From NCBI GenBank assembly GCA_018380885.1, contig JAGZSY010000007.1, forward strand, positions 1-64,000: DNA of 64,000 nt, given 5' to 3'. This document shows, in pieces, positions 7,947 through 16,113 of this stretch. The notes below the pieces were generated by a model, which did not search any database, had not been told where the DNA came from, and saw only the letters and a list, made by a program, of their open reading frames with translations. How positions within the stretch are numbered: the stretch's first letter is position 1; every line of letters starts with the position of its first letter. The DNA comes from Enterocloster asparagiformis (GTDB taxonomy: Bacteria > Bacillota > Clostridia > Lachnospirales > Lachnospiraceae). Both the position numbers and the translations under genes were made by a program.

Positions 7947-9472
7947 ATTTTTTCCTCCAATGTCCGGTAGCCCACAGCTTCCGCCAAATGTTTTTTACAG
8001 ATCGTATCGCCGGCCTCCAAATCCGCAATGGTTCTGGCCACCCGCAGCACCTTGTGGCAGGTTCTGGCGCTCATCCCTCTGCTCCTGTACACCTGTTCCA
8101 AAAAGCGTTCCGCCTCCGGCCTCAGCTTACAGAACCGCTCCAGCTCCCCCTTTCCCATGCGGCTGTTAAAGCGGACGCCAGTGCCGAGAAAACGCCTTGT
8201 CTGTATCTCCCTGGCCCGCTCCACCCGGGCGCGGATCGCCGCGGAGCTCTCGTTCCTTCCGGCTGTCTGCCGCAGCTCCTCATACCGGATGGGGGCTGCC
8301 TCTGCGCAAATGTCAAATCGCTCCATAATAGGCCGTGAAAGGCGGCCCATGTACTGGCGGACCTGGGCCTGCGTGCAGCGGCAGCGCGTTCTGTCCGGGA
8401 AATAACCGCAGGGACAGAGGTTCATGGCCGCGCAGAGCATAAAATCCGCCGGAAACTCATAGGAACCGCGCACCCGGTTGACGATCACCCGCTGTTCCTC
8501 CAATGGCTGACGCAGAATCTCCACCGCGCTCTTTCGAAACAGGGTTAGTTCATCCAGAAACAACACCCCGCCCGAGGCCAAAGAGAGTTCCCCCGGTCTC
8601 ACCGGTCTGCCGCCTCCTGTCAGCGCTTGGGGCGATACCATGTGGTGAGGGCTTCGAAACGGCCGCCGGTTTAAAAGCGGCTGTCCGGCCGGGAGCATAC
8701 CGCAGATGCTGTAAATCCTGGAAATCTCGATATTCTCCTCCCTGGACAGGGACGGCAGAATGGTGGGAAGCCTTCTGGCGATCATGGTTTTCCCTGTCCC
8801 GGCCGGACCGCAGAACAGCAGGTTGTGCATCCCCGCCGCGGCCACCTCCGCAGCCCGCCGTAAAAACTGTTGTCCGTTCACCTCCCGGTAATCCACATCG
8901 TAGCGCTCCTCCGCCTGTTCCCAGAACGCCCGTCCGGAGATTGTCGCGGGAGACACGGCCTTGGGATCAGCCGCCATGGAGGCCAAATGCGCCAGGGAGT
9001 CAACGCCTACGATCTGCATATGTTCCACCACCAGGCCCTCATTTACATTCTCCCGGGGCAGATAGCAGCGGCTAAGCCCTGCCTCCCTGGCCGCCATCAC
9101 CATGCTCATAATGCCCCCTACAGGCTTCACCCTGCCGTCCAGGCCCAGCTCGCCCACCACTAGGCTGTCTTTCATGGCTTCCACATTGGCCATGCCGTAT
9201 GCCCCCAGCACAGCTAAGGCGATGGGCAGATCAAAGGCGGTTCCCTCCTTGCGCAGGTCCGCCGGGGACAGATTCACCGTCACCTTGCGCGCAGGCAGCC
9301 GGAAGCCGGAATTTTTCAGCGCGGTGCGCACCCGGTCCTGGGCCTCCCGGACCTCGGAGGCCAGATACCCCACCATGATAAACCCCGGCAGCCCGTCCCC
9401 CACATCCGCTTCTGTGGAAACGATCCTTCCGCGGATGCCGCAGATTCCCGCGCTATTCACTTTTACAAACAT
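7934..9472 (-). CDS. comM: ComM/YifB-family AAA+ ATPase (Mg-chelatase-like)
   Basis: ComM is a hexameric helicase promoting branch migration of transformed DNA. The 512-residue protein has the N-terminal ChlI domain (SPADLRKEGTAFDLPIAL near 75-95), Walker A GPAGTGKTM (about 220-228), Walker B GGVLFLDEL (about 305-313), a sensor region, and the C-terminal Mg-chelatase lid (MSARTCHKVLRVARTIADLE). GGAAGGAG precedes the ATG. It is first in the comM-dprA-topA group behind the promoter at 9533-9562. Confidence 0.95.
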   Translation of the reverse strand: MFVKVNSAGICGIRGRIVSTEADVGDGLPGFIMVGYLASEVREAQDRVRTALKNSGFRLPARKVTVNLSPADLRKEGTAFDLPIALAVLGAYGMANVEAMKDSLVVGELGLDGRVKPVGGIMSMVMAAREAGLSRCYLPRENVNEGLVVEHMQIVGVDSLAHLASMAADPKAVSPATISGRAFWEQAEERYDVDYREVNGQQFLRRAAEVAAAGMHNLLFCGPAGTGKTMIARRLPTILPSLSREENIEISRIYSICGMLPAGQPLLNRRPFRSPHHMVSPQALTGGGRPVRPGELSLASGGVLFLDELTLFRKSAVEILRQPLEEQRVIVNRVRGSYEFPADFMLCAAMNLCPCGYFPDRTRCRCTQAQVRQYMGRLSRPIMERFDICAEAAPIRYEELRQTAGRNESSAAIRARVERAREIQTRRFLGTGVRFNSRMGKGELERFCKLRPEAERFLEQVYRSRGMSARTCHKVLRVARTIADLEAGDTICKKHLAEAVGYRTLEEKIWEA

Positions 9473-9532
9473 TCAAGCGCTCCTTCCTGATTTAAATTGT
9501 AATACGTAAATTGATGGATACATGGTACGGAT

Positions 9533-9562
9533 ATTGTACCGATACGCGGATTGGCTCCGCAA
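9533..9562 (-). promoter_or_regulatory. Promoter of comM-dprA-topA with an overlapping palindrome
   Basis: -35 TTGCGG (9557-9562), 18-bp spacer, -10 TACAAT (9533-9538). The interrupted palindrome GGTAC(N7)GTACC (9524-9540) covers the -10 and could be an operator. The rest of the 9473-9656 gap shows nothing else. Confidence 0.5.
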
Positions 9563-9656
9563 GAGTAACAGGGCGGCAGGCAGAGAAACCCGCCGCCGAA
9601 GCTATGTCTATTTACTATACTAAACTCTGTCCTAAATAGCAAGAGGCCCGGGACAG

Positions 9657-10421
9657 CTATTTTTGAAATTCCGTCATATAGGGCCGGTAACGCAGCGCCA
9701 GGTGCGTCCGCTGGCACACCGGATTGTACCGCTCCGGTATCGCCACGGTCTCGTGGAACGCTTTCCAGAGCGCCTCGTACTCCTGCTGGTCCGTATCCTG
9801 GTCCAGCTGCGCGGACAGATATCCCTCCCCGTCCGCATGTACTATAGCCCAGCTTCCCCTGGAGGGGTGAACTGCCGCTTTCCTGTGCACCTCATCATAG
9901 ATAATCCAGCTCTCCATGGGCAGCCGGTCGGCAAAATGGGGAGCTAGTATGGACAGCACATCGTTCTTCGGCCCGATCCTGCTGACCAGCACACCCCCTG
10001 CGGTCTGGGAAAAGCGGACGAATCCGGTGAGCAGATGATTTTCATGGCGCACGTTGCGGCACATTTGGAAGATTTCCCGCACCTCCGGAAGCTGCAGCAT
10101 ATCCAGTACCTTTACCCCGTACTGAAACGCCCGGATCAGGAAACGGTAAATCTTATCCGGCCTGCCCTGATCCTGACTCAGGGAGGCTATATAGATCTCC
10201 TCGTAAACCGGTCTCCCGATTTTCCCGCAGACGGCCCTGATCACCTTGCGCGCCTTTTCCGGGGACGTCTGTACGGACACATACTGGGTGAACAGCTCCA
10301 GCTCCCGAAACGCCCCTTCCAGTTCCAGTTTGACGTTCTCATGTCCCTTTCCGCTCATCCACGCTTCATAGACAGCGCTGAGGATGCTGTCAAAGTCCGG
10401 CTCACACAAATATATGGTCAT
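9657..10421 (-). CDS. TIGR03915/DUF4130-family putative DNA-metabolism protein
   Basis: A 254-residue cytoplasmic protein. It begins MTIYLCEPDFDSILSAVYEAW and ends with LRYRPYMTEF, the features of the TIGR03915 (DUF4130) family. Family members occur beside, or fused to, uracil-DNA-glycosylase-like domains and travel with the radical-SAM protein family TIGR03916; the role is thought to be in repair or modification of DNA, but the reaction is unknown. Here it lies 72 bases downstream of that radical-SAM gene, so both are probably transcribed from the LexA-boxed promoter at 12250-12278. It has no fused glycosylase domain. Confidence 0.85.
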   Translation of the reverse strand: MTIYLCEPDFDSILSAVYEAWMSGKGHENVKLELEGAFRELELFTQYVSVQTSPEKARKVIRAVCGKIGRPVYEEIYIASLSQDQGRPDKIYRFLIRAFQYGVKVLDMLQLPEVREIFQMCRNVRHENHLLTGFVRFSQTAGGVLVSRIGPKNDVLSILAPHFADRLPMESWIIYDEVHRKAAVHPSRGSWAIVHADGEGYLSAQLDQDTDQQEYEALWKAFHETVAIPERYNPVCQRTHLALRYRPYMTEFQK

Positions 10422-10493
10422 AATATGCCTGCTTTCTATTTTATATTACCGGCCAAAGGGCCGGGTGTCGATATAGCTCCGGGAACGGGCGGC

Positions 10494-12197
10494 TCACAAG
10501 CCGCCCAGCGCGGCGGCCCTCCGGTCATCCGCGCTCACCGGCATATCCATCTTCATATCGTCGAACAGCGACAGCTGGCGGTAGCAGTCCTTGTGCTCAA
10601 TATCCCACGCCGCCCGCCGCTCGTCCCCTACCAGGCAGCTGGTGATGTAGTCCTGATCCAGGCGCACGCCGGGCATCATCTTTCCGGAGCAGGTGATAAA
10701 GTACACCGCCCTTTTGAGGACCAGGCCCATCCCTTTTAAGTCAGGGAAATCCAGCTTTCCCTGCCTTCTGGCCGCCACAATCCGCCGCGCGGACTTGACG
10801 CCCATGCCGGGCACCCGCAGCAGCGTCGCGTAATCCGCCCGATTCACCTCCACCGGGAACAGCTCCAAATGGCGGAGCGCCCAGTCGCACTTGGGGTCCA
10901 GGAACACGTTGAAATTGGGCTGTTCCTCGGACAGAAGCTCCTCTGCCTGGAACCCGTAAAAGCGCAGCAGCCAGTCCGCCTGGTACAGCCTATGCTCCCG
11001 GAGCAACGGCGGCCCTCCCGGCAGAGCGGGCAGGCTGCTGTCCTGGTTGACAGGGACGTAGGCGGAATAAAACACGCGCTTCAGCCCATAGCTGCGGTAC
11101 AGCGCCTGGGTCACGGCCATCATCTGGTAATCGTTCTCCGGCGTGGCGCCCACAATCATCTGCGTGCTCTGGCCGGCCGGGACAAACCGGCGGCTGCCGT
11201 ACCGGCCCGCCGGGATCCCCAGACGGCTCTCCTCCTCAAATACAGGAGGCAAACCGGCGCTGCCTGATAAAGCCGCGTCGTGGAAACCTATGTTTAAGTC
11301 CGCGGACAGTTTTGGCGGCTGTCCGGACAAACCGCCCGTAAAATCGGCGGCAGTCTCGTCCCTCTGCCCGTCTCCGTCCTCCGTCTTTCTCTGGCACAGA
11401 TCGCCGTCGGTCTCAGATTTTGCCGACAGGCCTTGGTTCCCCCCATTCACAGCCGCGCGTCCCTTCACCGCTTCCCCCGCGGCCCAGGCCGGGTCCAGCA
11501 GCGCTGCGCCGCCGGCAAAGCCAGCCCGTCCGGTATCGTAGGCCTTCTTAAAGCCGCGGTCCCCCTCCAGATACAGACTCTGAGCCGCGATGCCCCGCTG
11601 GATCTGGCGCATAGGGCGCAGAATCTTGTCCCGCGTTTTCCCCGGAGCCAGATCGCGCAGACCCTGGGCTGTCGGCAGCTCCAGATTCACGCTCATCCGG
11701 TCCGCCAGATATCCCACTCTGGCGATCAGCTCCTGATCCGCTCCCGGTATCCCCTTCACATGGATATAACCGTTAAACCGGCAGGTGGTCCGCAGCTTCA
11801 GCAGCGTCTCATAAATCAGCTCCATGGTGTGGTTGGCGCTGTAGAGAATCCCGGAGCTCAAAAACAGCCCCTCAATATAGTTGCGCCGATAGAACTCCAT
11901 GGTCAGCGTGCAGACCTCGTCGGGTGTGAACGCGGTGCGGACCGCATCGTTGGAGCAGCGGTTCACACAGTACTTGCAATCATAGATACACTGGTTGGTA
12001 AACAATATCTTCAGCAGGGAAATACACCTGCCGTCCGCCGCAAAGCTGTGGCAGATTCCGAAATCCGCGGCGCTGCCCATGCCGTCGGACCTGCCCTTCC
12101 GGTCCACTCCGCTGGAGGTGCAGGCAACGTCGTACTTGGCCGCGTCCGTCAAAATCCTCAGTTTCTGTTCGATGCTCAAATTCTCCTGTATCAGCAT
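10494..12197 (-). CDS. Radical SAM putative DNA modification/repair protein (TIGR03916-like)
   Basis: The 567-residue protein has the radical-SAM iron-sulfur motif C70xxxC74xxC77 (CIYDCKYC) after a conserved N-terminus (KYDVACTSSG, GICHSFAADGRCISLLKIL). The C-terminus carries a helix-hairpin-helix DNA-binding region (LLRVPGMGVKSARRIVAARR, about 465-485) and VYFITCSG. The family is typically near 420 residues. The excess is a low-complexity, Gly/Ala/Asp-rich insertion at about 220-335 between RGFKKAYDTG and STQMIVGATPENDYQMM. It acts with the neighbouring TIGR03915 gene. Two LexA boxes flank the promoter, so induction by DNA damage is expected. Confidence 0.88.
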   Translation of the reverse strand: MLIQENLSIEQKLRILTDAAKYDVACTSSGVDRKGRSDGMGSAADFGICHSFAADGRCISLLKILFTNQCIYDCKYCVNRCSNDAVRTAFTPDEVCTLTMEFYRRNYIEGLFLSSGILYSANHTMELIYETLLKLRTTCRFNGYIHVKGIPGADQELIARVGYLADRMSVNLELPTAQGLRDLAPGKTRDKILRPMRQIQRGIAAQSLYLEGDRGFKKAYDTGRAGFAGGAALLDPAWAAGEAVKGRAAVNGGNQGLSAKSETDGDLCQRKTEDGDGQRDETAADFTGGLSGQPPKLSADLNIGFHDAALSGSAGLPPVFEEESRLGIPAGRYGSRRFVPAGQSTQMIVGATPENDYQMMAVTQALYRSYGLKRVFYSAYVPVNQDSSLPALPGGPPLLREHRLYQADWLLRFYGFQAEELLSEEQPNFNVFLDPKCDWALRHLELFPVEVNRADYATLLRVPGMGVKSARRIVAARRQGKLDFPDLKGMGLVLKRAVYFITCSGKMMPGVRLDQDYITSCLVGDERRAAWDIEHKDCYRQLSLFDDMKMDMPVSADDRRAAALGGL

Positions 12198-12228
12198 AAG
12201 GCGGTTCCATCCATCGCGTTTATTTTAA

Positions 12229-12240
12229 GAACATATGTTC
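12229..12240. promoter_or_regulatory. LexA (SOS/DinR) box 1
   Basis: The perfect palindrome GAACATATGTTC matches the Gram-positive LexA consensus GAAC-N4-GTTC. It lies about 10 bases downstream of the -10, in the initially transcribed region. Confidence 0.85.
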
Positions 12241-12249
12241 TGTTTCTTT

Positions 12250-12278
12250 ATTCTAACACAGAGCCACTCCGAACGCAA
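12250..12278 (-). promoter_or_regulatory. Promoter of the radical-SAM/TIGR03915 operon
   Basis: -35 TTGCGT (12273-12278), 17-bp spacer, -10 TAGAAT (12250-12255). LexA boxes lie on both sides. Confidence 0.7.
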
Positions 12279-12288
12279 GGGCATTTTC

Positions 12289-12300
12289 GAACATTTGTTC
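12289..12300. promoter_or_regulatory. LexA (SOS/DinR) box 2
   Basis: GAACATTTGTTC, preceded by C at 12288, fits CGAAC-N4-GTTC. It lies just upstream of the -35, with 48 bp between the two boxes, so LexA dimers would bracket the promoter. Confidence 0.85.
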
Positions 12301-12370
12301 TATTCGTTTCAACCGTCCCAACCAGGTTCCTGCAAAGTTCCCCCCACGCCCCGCTGTCTCCAAAGCAAAA

Positions 12371-12418
12371 GAGCGCTTCCCGCAACCGGCCCCTATTGTC
12401 CGTTTGCGGGAAGCGCTC
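12371..12418 (-). terminator. galE terminator
   Basis: A perfect 15-bp stem, GAGCGCTTCCCGCAA (12371-12385) / TTGCGGGAAGCGCTC (12404-12418), followed on the minus strand by TTTTGCTTT. Confidence 0.8.
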
Positions 12419-12450
12419 CCAAAATCATCTTTTTCCAACCGTCAGCTCGG

Positions 12451-13473
12451 TCAGCCCTTTACATACCCGTCGGGATTCATGGACTGCCACCTCCAGGAAT
12501 CGGCGCACATCTCCTCGATTCCCTTCTCAGCCACCCAGCCCAGTTCATTCTTCGCCTTGGTGCAGTCCGCATAGCAGGTGGCGATGTCGCCGGCCCGGCG
12601 CGGTCTCACCTCATATTTCAACGTCTTTCCGCAGGCCTTCTCGTAGGCGTGCAGCACATCCAGCACACTGTAGCCGCAGCCGGTGCCCAGATTGTAGATG
12701 GAGACGCCCTCCTTGTCCCGCATCATCTTCTCCACCGCTTTCACGTGGCCCTTGGCCAGATCCACCACGTGGATATAATCGCGCACGCCGGTGCCGTCCG
12801 GTGTGTCGTAGTCGTCGCCGAACACGCCCAGACACTCCAGCTTGCCCACGGCCACCTGCGCGATATAGGGCACCAGGTTGTTGGGAATCCCCTTGGGATC
12901 CTCGCCGATCAGGCCGCTCTCATGAGCGCCGATGGGGTTAAAATAGCGCAGCAGCATGACGTTCCACTCAGGATCAGCCGTGTGCAGGTCCGTCAAAATC
13001 TGCTCCAGCATACCCTTGGTCCGCCCATAAGGGTTGGTGATGTCTCCCTTGGGGCACTCCTCGGTAATAGGAATAAATGCCGGATCGCCGTAAACCGTGG
13101 CGGAAGAGCTGAACACAATATTCTTCACATTGTGCTTTCTCATCACATCGCAGAGAATCAGCGTGCCGGTGAGATTGTTATGGTAATACTCCAAAGGCTT
13201 ATGTACAGACTCGCCCACCGCCTTGAGACCGGCAAAATGAATCACGGACTCGATCTTCTCATTGTCAAATACTTCCTGCACCGCAACCTGATCCAGCAGG
13301 TCCGCCTCGTAGAACTTCACCTTTTTCCCGGTGATCTGTTCCACGCGCTCCAGCGCCTCCTCACAGGAGTTGTACAGATTGTCCAGCACGACCACTTCAT
13401 ATCCGGCGTTCAACAGCTCCACGCAGGTATGGCTTCCGATATAACCGGCGCCTCCAGTAACTAAAATTGCCAT
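12451..13473 (-). CDS. galE: UDP-glucose 4-epimerase
   Basis: Interconverts UDP-glucose and UDP-galactose using bound NAD (Leloir pathway and sugar nucleotides for the envelope). The 340-residue short-chain-dehydrogenase fold has the NAD loop [10 protein letters not shown] (about 6-15), the catalytic Ser region [14 protein letters not shown] (the YxxxK pair, near 150) and the substrate region [13 protein letters not shown]. The ATG at 13473 is chosen because AAGGAGG lies eight bases upstream and the protein then starts like the family; an in-frame ATG 93 bases upstream would add an unrelated basic leader. It is monocistronic between its own promoter and terminator. Confidence 0.96.
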   Translation of the reverse strand: MAILVTGGAGYIGSHTCVELLNAGYEVVVLDNLYNSCEEALERVEQITGKKVKFYEADLLDQVAVQEVFDNEKIESVIHFAGLKAVGESVHKPLEYYHNNLTGTLILCDVMRKHNVKNIVFSSSATVYGDPAFIPITEECPKGDITNPYGRTKGMLEQILTDLHTADPEWNVMLLRYFNPIGAHESGLIGEDPKGIPNNLVPYIAQVAVGKLECLGVFGDDYDTPDGTGVRDYIHVVDLAKGHVKAVEKMMRDKEGVSIYNLGTGCGYSVLDVLHAYEKACGKTLKYEVRPRRAGDIATCYADCTKAKNELGWVAEKGIEEMCADSWRWQSMNPDGYVKG

Positions 13474-13575
13474 AACATTGTCCTCCTTAATTAGAACCCT
13501 GATTCGCTTGGTCCGAAGGAAACGAATCCCCATCCGCCGTCCTCCGCGCATGGCCCCAAATACCATGTCCTCAAC

Positions 13576-13604
13576 ATTATAGCAAAAGGCTCCTCATAAA
13601 ACAA
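13576..13604 (-). promoter_or_regulatory. galE promoter
   Basis: -35 TTGTTT (13599-13604), 17-bp spacer, -10 TATAAT (13576-13581). A leader of about 95 bases follows. Confidence 0.7.
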
Positions 13605-13644
13605 TGCACAATTCTTCGCTCTTTCTATAAAATCTTTTCATTCC

Positions 13645-14187
13645 CTACGGCGTCTCCCGCCGTTTCCGGTTGTTCTCCAGCAGCTCTTCAAAGCGCACCG
13701 GACTGTAATGGTTGATCATGCACCCCGCATTTAAGGCTCTCTCCCGGCCCTTCATAAACTCGTAGGTCTCATTTCTCCGATTGTGGATATGCCCGTAAAT
13801 ATGCCAGGAATTTCTGTAAAATCCATTCCACTCCGCAATAGGAAAATGGCACAGGCACACTGGGCCATGCTGTTCTTGCATGAACTCCATTTTCTCAGCC
13901 GACTCAAAGCAGGCCATGGCTCCAGGGTCATTTATCAAAGCCCGGTCATGGTTGCCGATCACCAGGTGCTTTCTGCCCTTCAGGCGCTTTAAATACCACA
14001 TCGGCCCCCGTCCTGAGCGGTAACAGAAATCCCCCAGAATGTACACCACGTCCTGATCCGCCACTCTGCTGTTCCAGTTCTCAATCAGGACCTGATCCAT
14101 TTCCTCCGCATTTTCAAAGGGGCGTCCGTCAAATCTGATCACATTTTCATGTCCGAAATGCGTGTCCGCAATAAACCAATTTTTCAT
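13645..14187 (-). CDS. Calcineurin-like metallophosphoesterase
   Basis: A 180-residue single-domain protein with the metal-binding blocks of the family in order: ADTHFGHENV (D8, H10; about 7-16), YILGDFCYR (GD, about 50-53), VIGNHD (about 77-82) and the late histidine block YGHIHNR (GHIH, about 131-134). It hydrolyses phosphodiesters or phosphomonoesters with two metal ions. Small members of this kind are found in bacteria and phages, and their substrates are largely unknown. It has its own promoter (14304-14332) and is not in an operon with galE. Confidence 0.85.
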   Translation of the reverse strand: MKNWFIADTHFGHENVIRFDGRPFENAEEMDQVLIENWNSRVADQDVVYILGDFCYRSGRGPMWYLKRLKGRKHLVIGNHDRALINDPGAMACFESAEKMEFMQEQHGPVCLCHFPIAEWNGFYRNSWHIYGHIHNRRNETYEFMKGRERALNAGCMINHYSPVRFEELLENNRKRRETP

Positions 14188-14303
14188 TCTTTATTCCGCC
14201 TCCACAAAACATCCTCCCGCAAGGGGGATTTCCTGCGCCTGCCGTCAAACCGCACCCTCATCGTGTACCTATCCATCCATTCCCTCGCATAAACGTTTCG
14301 CTC

Positions 14304-14332
14304 ATTATACAAAAATGCGCACCGTCAATCCA
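14304..14332 (-). promoter_or_regulatory. Promoter of the phosphoesterase gene
   Basis: -10 TATAAT (14304-14309), 17-bp spacer, weak -35 TGGATT (14327-14332). Confidence 0.5.
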
Positions 14333-14552
14333 GTGCGCTGAGGGGAAATAATGGCGCCCCCCGCCGCCTCCCGACCAACCGCCAGGCGTGTTCCCGGAAA
14401 AGCTTCCATTTTATTGCATATCTGTCAACCGCTTTCCCAGGTATGAACGGGGCGGGAAGAACCGGCTTTTGCCCGCTCTCTCCGCCCTTTCAACAGTTTT
14501 ACCGTCTATCAAACTCTCTTCGCGCTTCTCAATCCGGCGCACCTGCTCAAAG
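14333..14552. other. Gene-free junction between core DNA and the DUF262 unit
   Basis: No start-supported gene is seen. After the stop of the 513-aa gene, a short minus-strand frame continues for about 47 codons without start or ribosome-binding site (…RRIEKREESLIDGKT…) and may be a remnant. It contains 14521-14536, a 16-base sequence repeated inside sigK (19287-19302). There is no clear terminator for the 513-aa gene. Confidence 0.4.
14521..14536 (+). repeat. 16-bp direct repeat, left copy
   Basis: CGCGCTTCTCAATCCG, identical to 19287-19302 within sigK. The pair brackets the two-gene DUF262 unit and is a possible attachment-site-like repeat. Confidence 0.4.
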
Positions 14553-16094
14553 TCAACGCAACCTCTGGAAATCAAAATCTTCATCCGTACATTTTCTTAC
14601 AATACGCTTTGTTTTTTCCACGGGCAAAGGAGTATCACCTGCGGCAAAATATTCAATGTCAGCTACCTTTACAACGACCTCGTGGTTATCCTTTCCCGCA
14701 GGAACGATTACAAAGTCATCGACCTCGATGGTGTCGTCCTCAGTCAAATAATAGTAGGATTTCCCTCCTCCTTCAAAAATCACGCTGCAAAAGATATAAT
14801 CCGTTGTGCGGCGTCTCGCTTTGCCATACACAGACGGGTCAAGTATTTCCCCAAAACCAAAAAAGCGGATAAAGCCCAATACCGTACCCGCAAAATTTTT
14901 AAAATCATCCGGCAGGCCATTTTTATCAAATGTACCTGTGATCACCCGCTGCTGTCTCTTTTTATAATCAATGGTAATTCTGTAATCCCTGGATTCATTG
15001 GGGGATTCCAGCACATCCCCGGGATTTCCTGCAATGCCGCCAAACAGTTCATCTGCATCGAAATCATCCAGCAGACTTTTTACGCCGCCTTCAATCTCAT
15101 ATTTGTGGGAAACTCTGCCCCCAGTGCCTATGTTTTGAATATGCTCGAGGGTTTCTGTTTCTCTGTCGATGATAAGCCTCTCTGTGTAATCCCAAGTCAC
15201 AGACTCCTCTTCGGCGCCTTCCGGCGTTTCCCAGGGTTTGATTTTAGTTAATCTGTGATAATCCAACACAATTTTGTCTATCACATCCAATTTGTTATTT
15301 CCGTCAAAGACATACAAATCCGGTAACCCCAAGGCATCTCTGATTAAATCGGACAGGTCAATCCCGTCCACTTCAAAATCAGCGCAAAGAGAGCCCCTGA
15401 ATTTGTATATCTGACCATCCGTGTTGGTAAGTTCCAACTCCCAGTCACCGATATCAGTCGCAAATATTTCATCGTACTCCCGGCTGAAACAGGAGGCCAC
15501 TTTATTTAAAAGTTCTGCGGCATTGGATTCACCGATGTTGAAATTGTTGCTCCTTGCTTTCGTATACTTTTCCGGTCCATCCCCAAAGGCATAGGCAGAA
15601 AACCAAACTTGTCCTTCTGCGTTTATGGTCAGCTGCTGTTCTACCTCATCGTTTGGTCCCGGGCGAGGGCCGTAACAGATATTGTTAGAGACAATACGCA
15701 TCTTTTCCGGTATCCCGTCAAATATAAATGGATTCCCGCCAGTCAATAGCGCTAGCCTGCTGAGCGCGAGAATAAACCATGAGCGGTTCCTGAATTCAAG
15801 AATATCTTCTCCCGCAAAAGCGTAGTGATTAAAATACCTCCACCTGGAATATATGGCAGACCCCAGCAGCGGAATATCTGTCACATCGTCTATAATGTGA
15901 TCCAGTTCTTCATAGTTGTTGACAGCCTTGCCGTAAGCGCGCTCAAAGACATGACCACAATCCATCTCAAAACCGAGCGCAGCGCAATCATCCGCCATAT
16001 AGTGGTCAACAAGCTCTCCTTCGTTGATTTTTTGGTCTCTGAATTTATCGATCCACTTCACAGCAAAATCGTGTATTTGATTCATATCCGCCAC
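14553..16094 (-). CDS. Uncharacterised 513-aa partner of the DUF262 nuclease
   Basis: I do not recognise the family. The protein is acidic, has no signal peptide or membrane segment, and seems built from three parts: an N-terminal helical region (about 1-120), a middle alpha/beta region with Trp/Tyr-rich strands (about 150-300), and a beta-rich C-terminal module (about 400-500; YYYLTEDDTIEVDDFVIVPA, then VVVKVADIEYF) that resembles a small beta-barrel. The start is GTG at 16094 because GGGAGG lies about nine bases upstream; the ATG nine bases later would be too far. It starts 19 bases after the DUF262 gene, so the two form one operon. Base composition is AT-richer than the core. Confidence 0.6.
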   Translation of the reverse strand: MADMNQIHDFAVKWIDKFRDQKINEGELVDHYMADDCAALGFEMDCGHVFERAYGKAVNNYEELDHIIDDVTDIPLLGSAIYSRWRYFNHYAFAGEDILEFRNRSWFILALSRLALLTGGNPFIFDGIPEKMRIVSNNICYGPRPGPNDEVEQQLTINAEGQVWFSAYAFGDGPEKYTKARSNNFNIGESNAAELLNKVASCFSREYDEIFATDIGDWELELTNTDGQIYKFRGSLCADFEVDGIDLSDLIRDALGLPDLYVFDGNNKLDVIDKIVLDYHRLTKIKPWETPEGAEEESVTWDYTERLIIDRETETLEHIQNIGTGGRVSHKYEIEGGVKSLLDDFDADELFGGIAGNPGDVLESPNESRDYRITIDYKKRQQRVITGTFDKNGLPDDFKNFAGTVLGFIRFFGFGEILDPSVYGKARRRTTDYIFCSVIFEGGGKSYYYLTEDDTIEVDDFVIVPAGKDNHEVVVKVADIEYFAAGDTPLPVEKTKRIVRKCTDEDFDFQRLR

Positions 16095-16113
16095 TGTGTT
16101 CCACCTCCCATCG

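Noticed and set aside
12235..13464. Long open frame on the plus strand opposite galE
   Set aside because: It has no start site or family features, and codon-position bias belongs to galE; it is a shadow frame.
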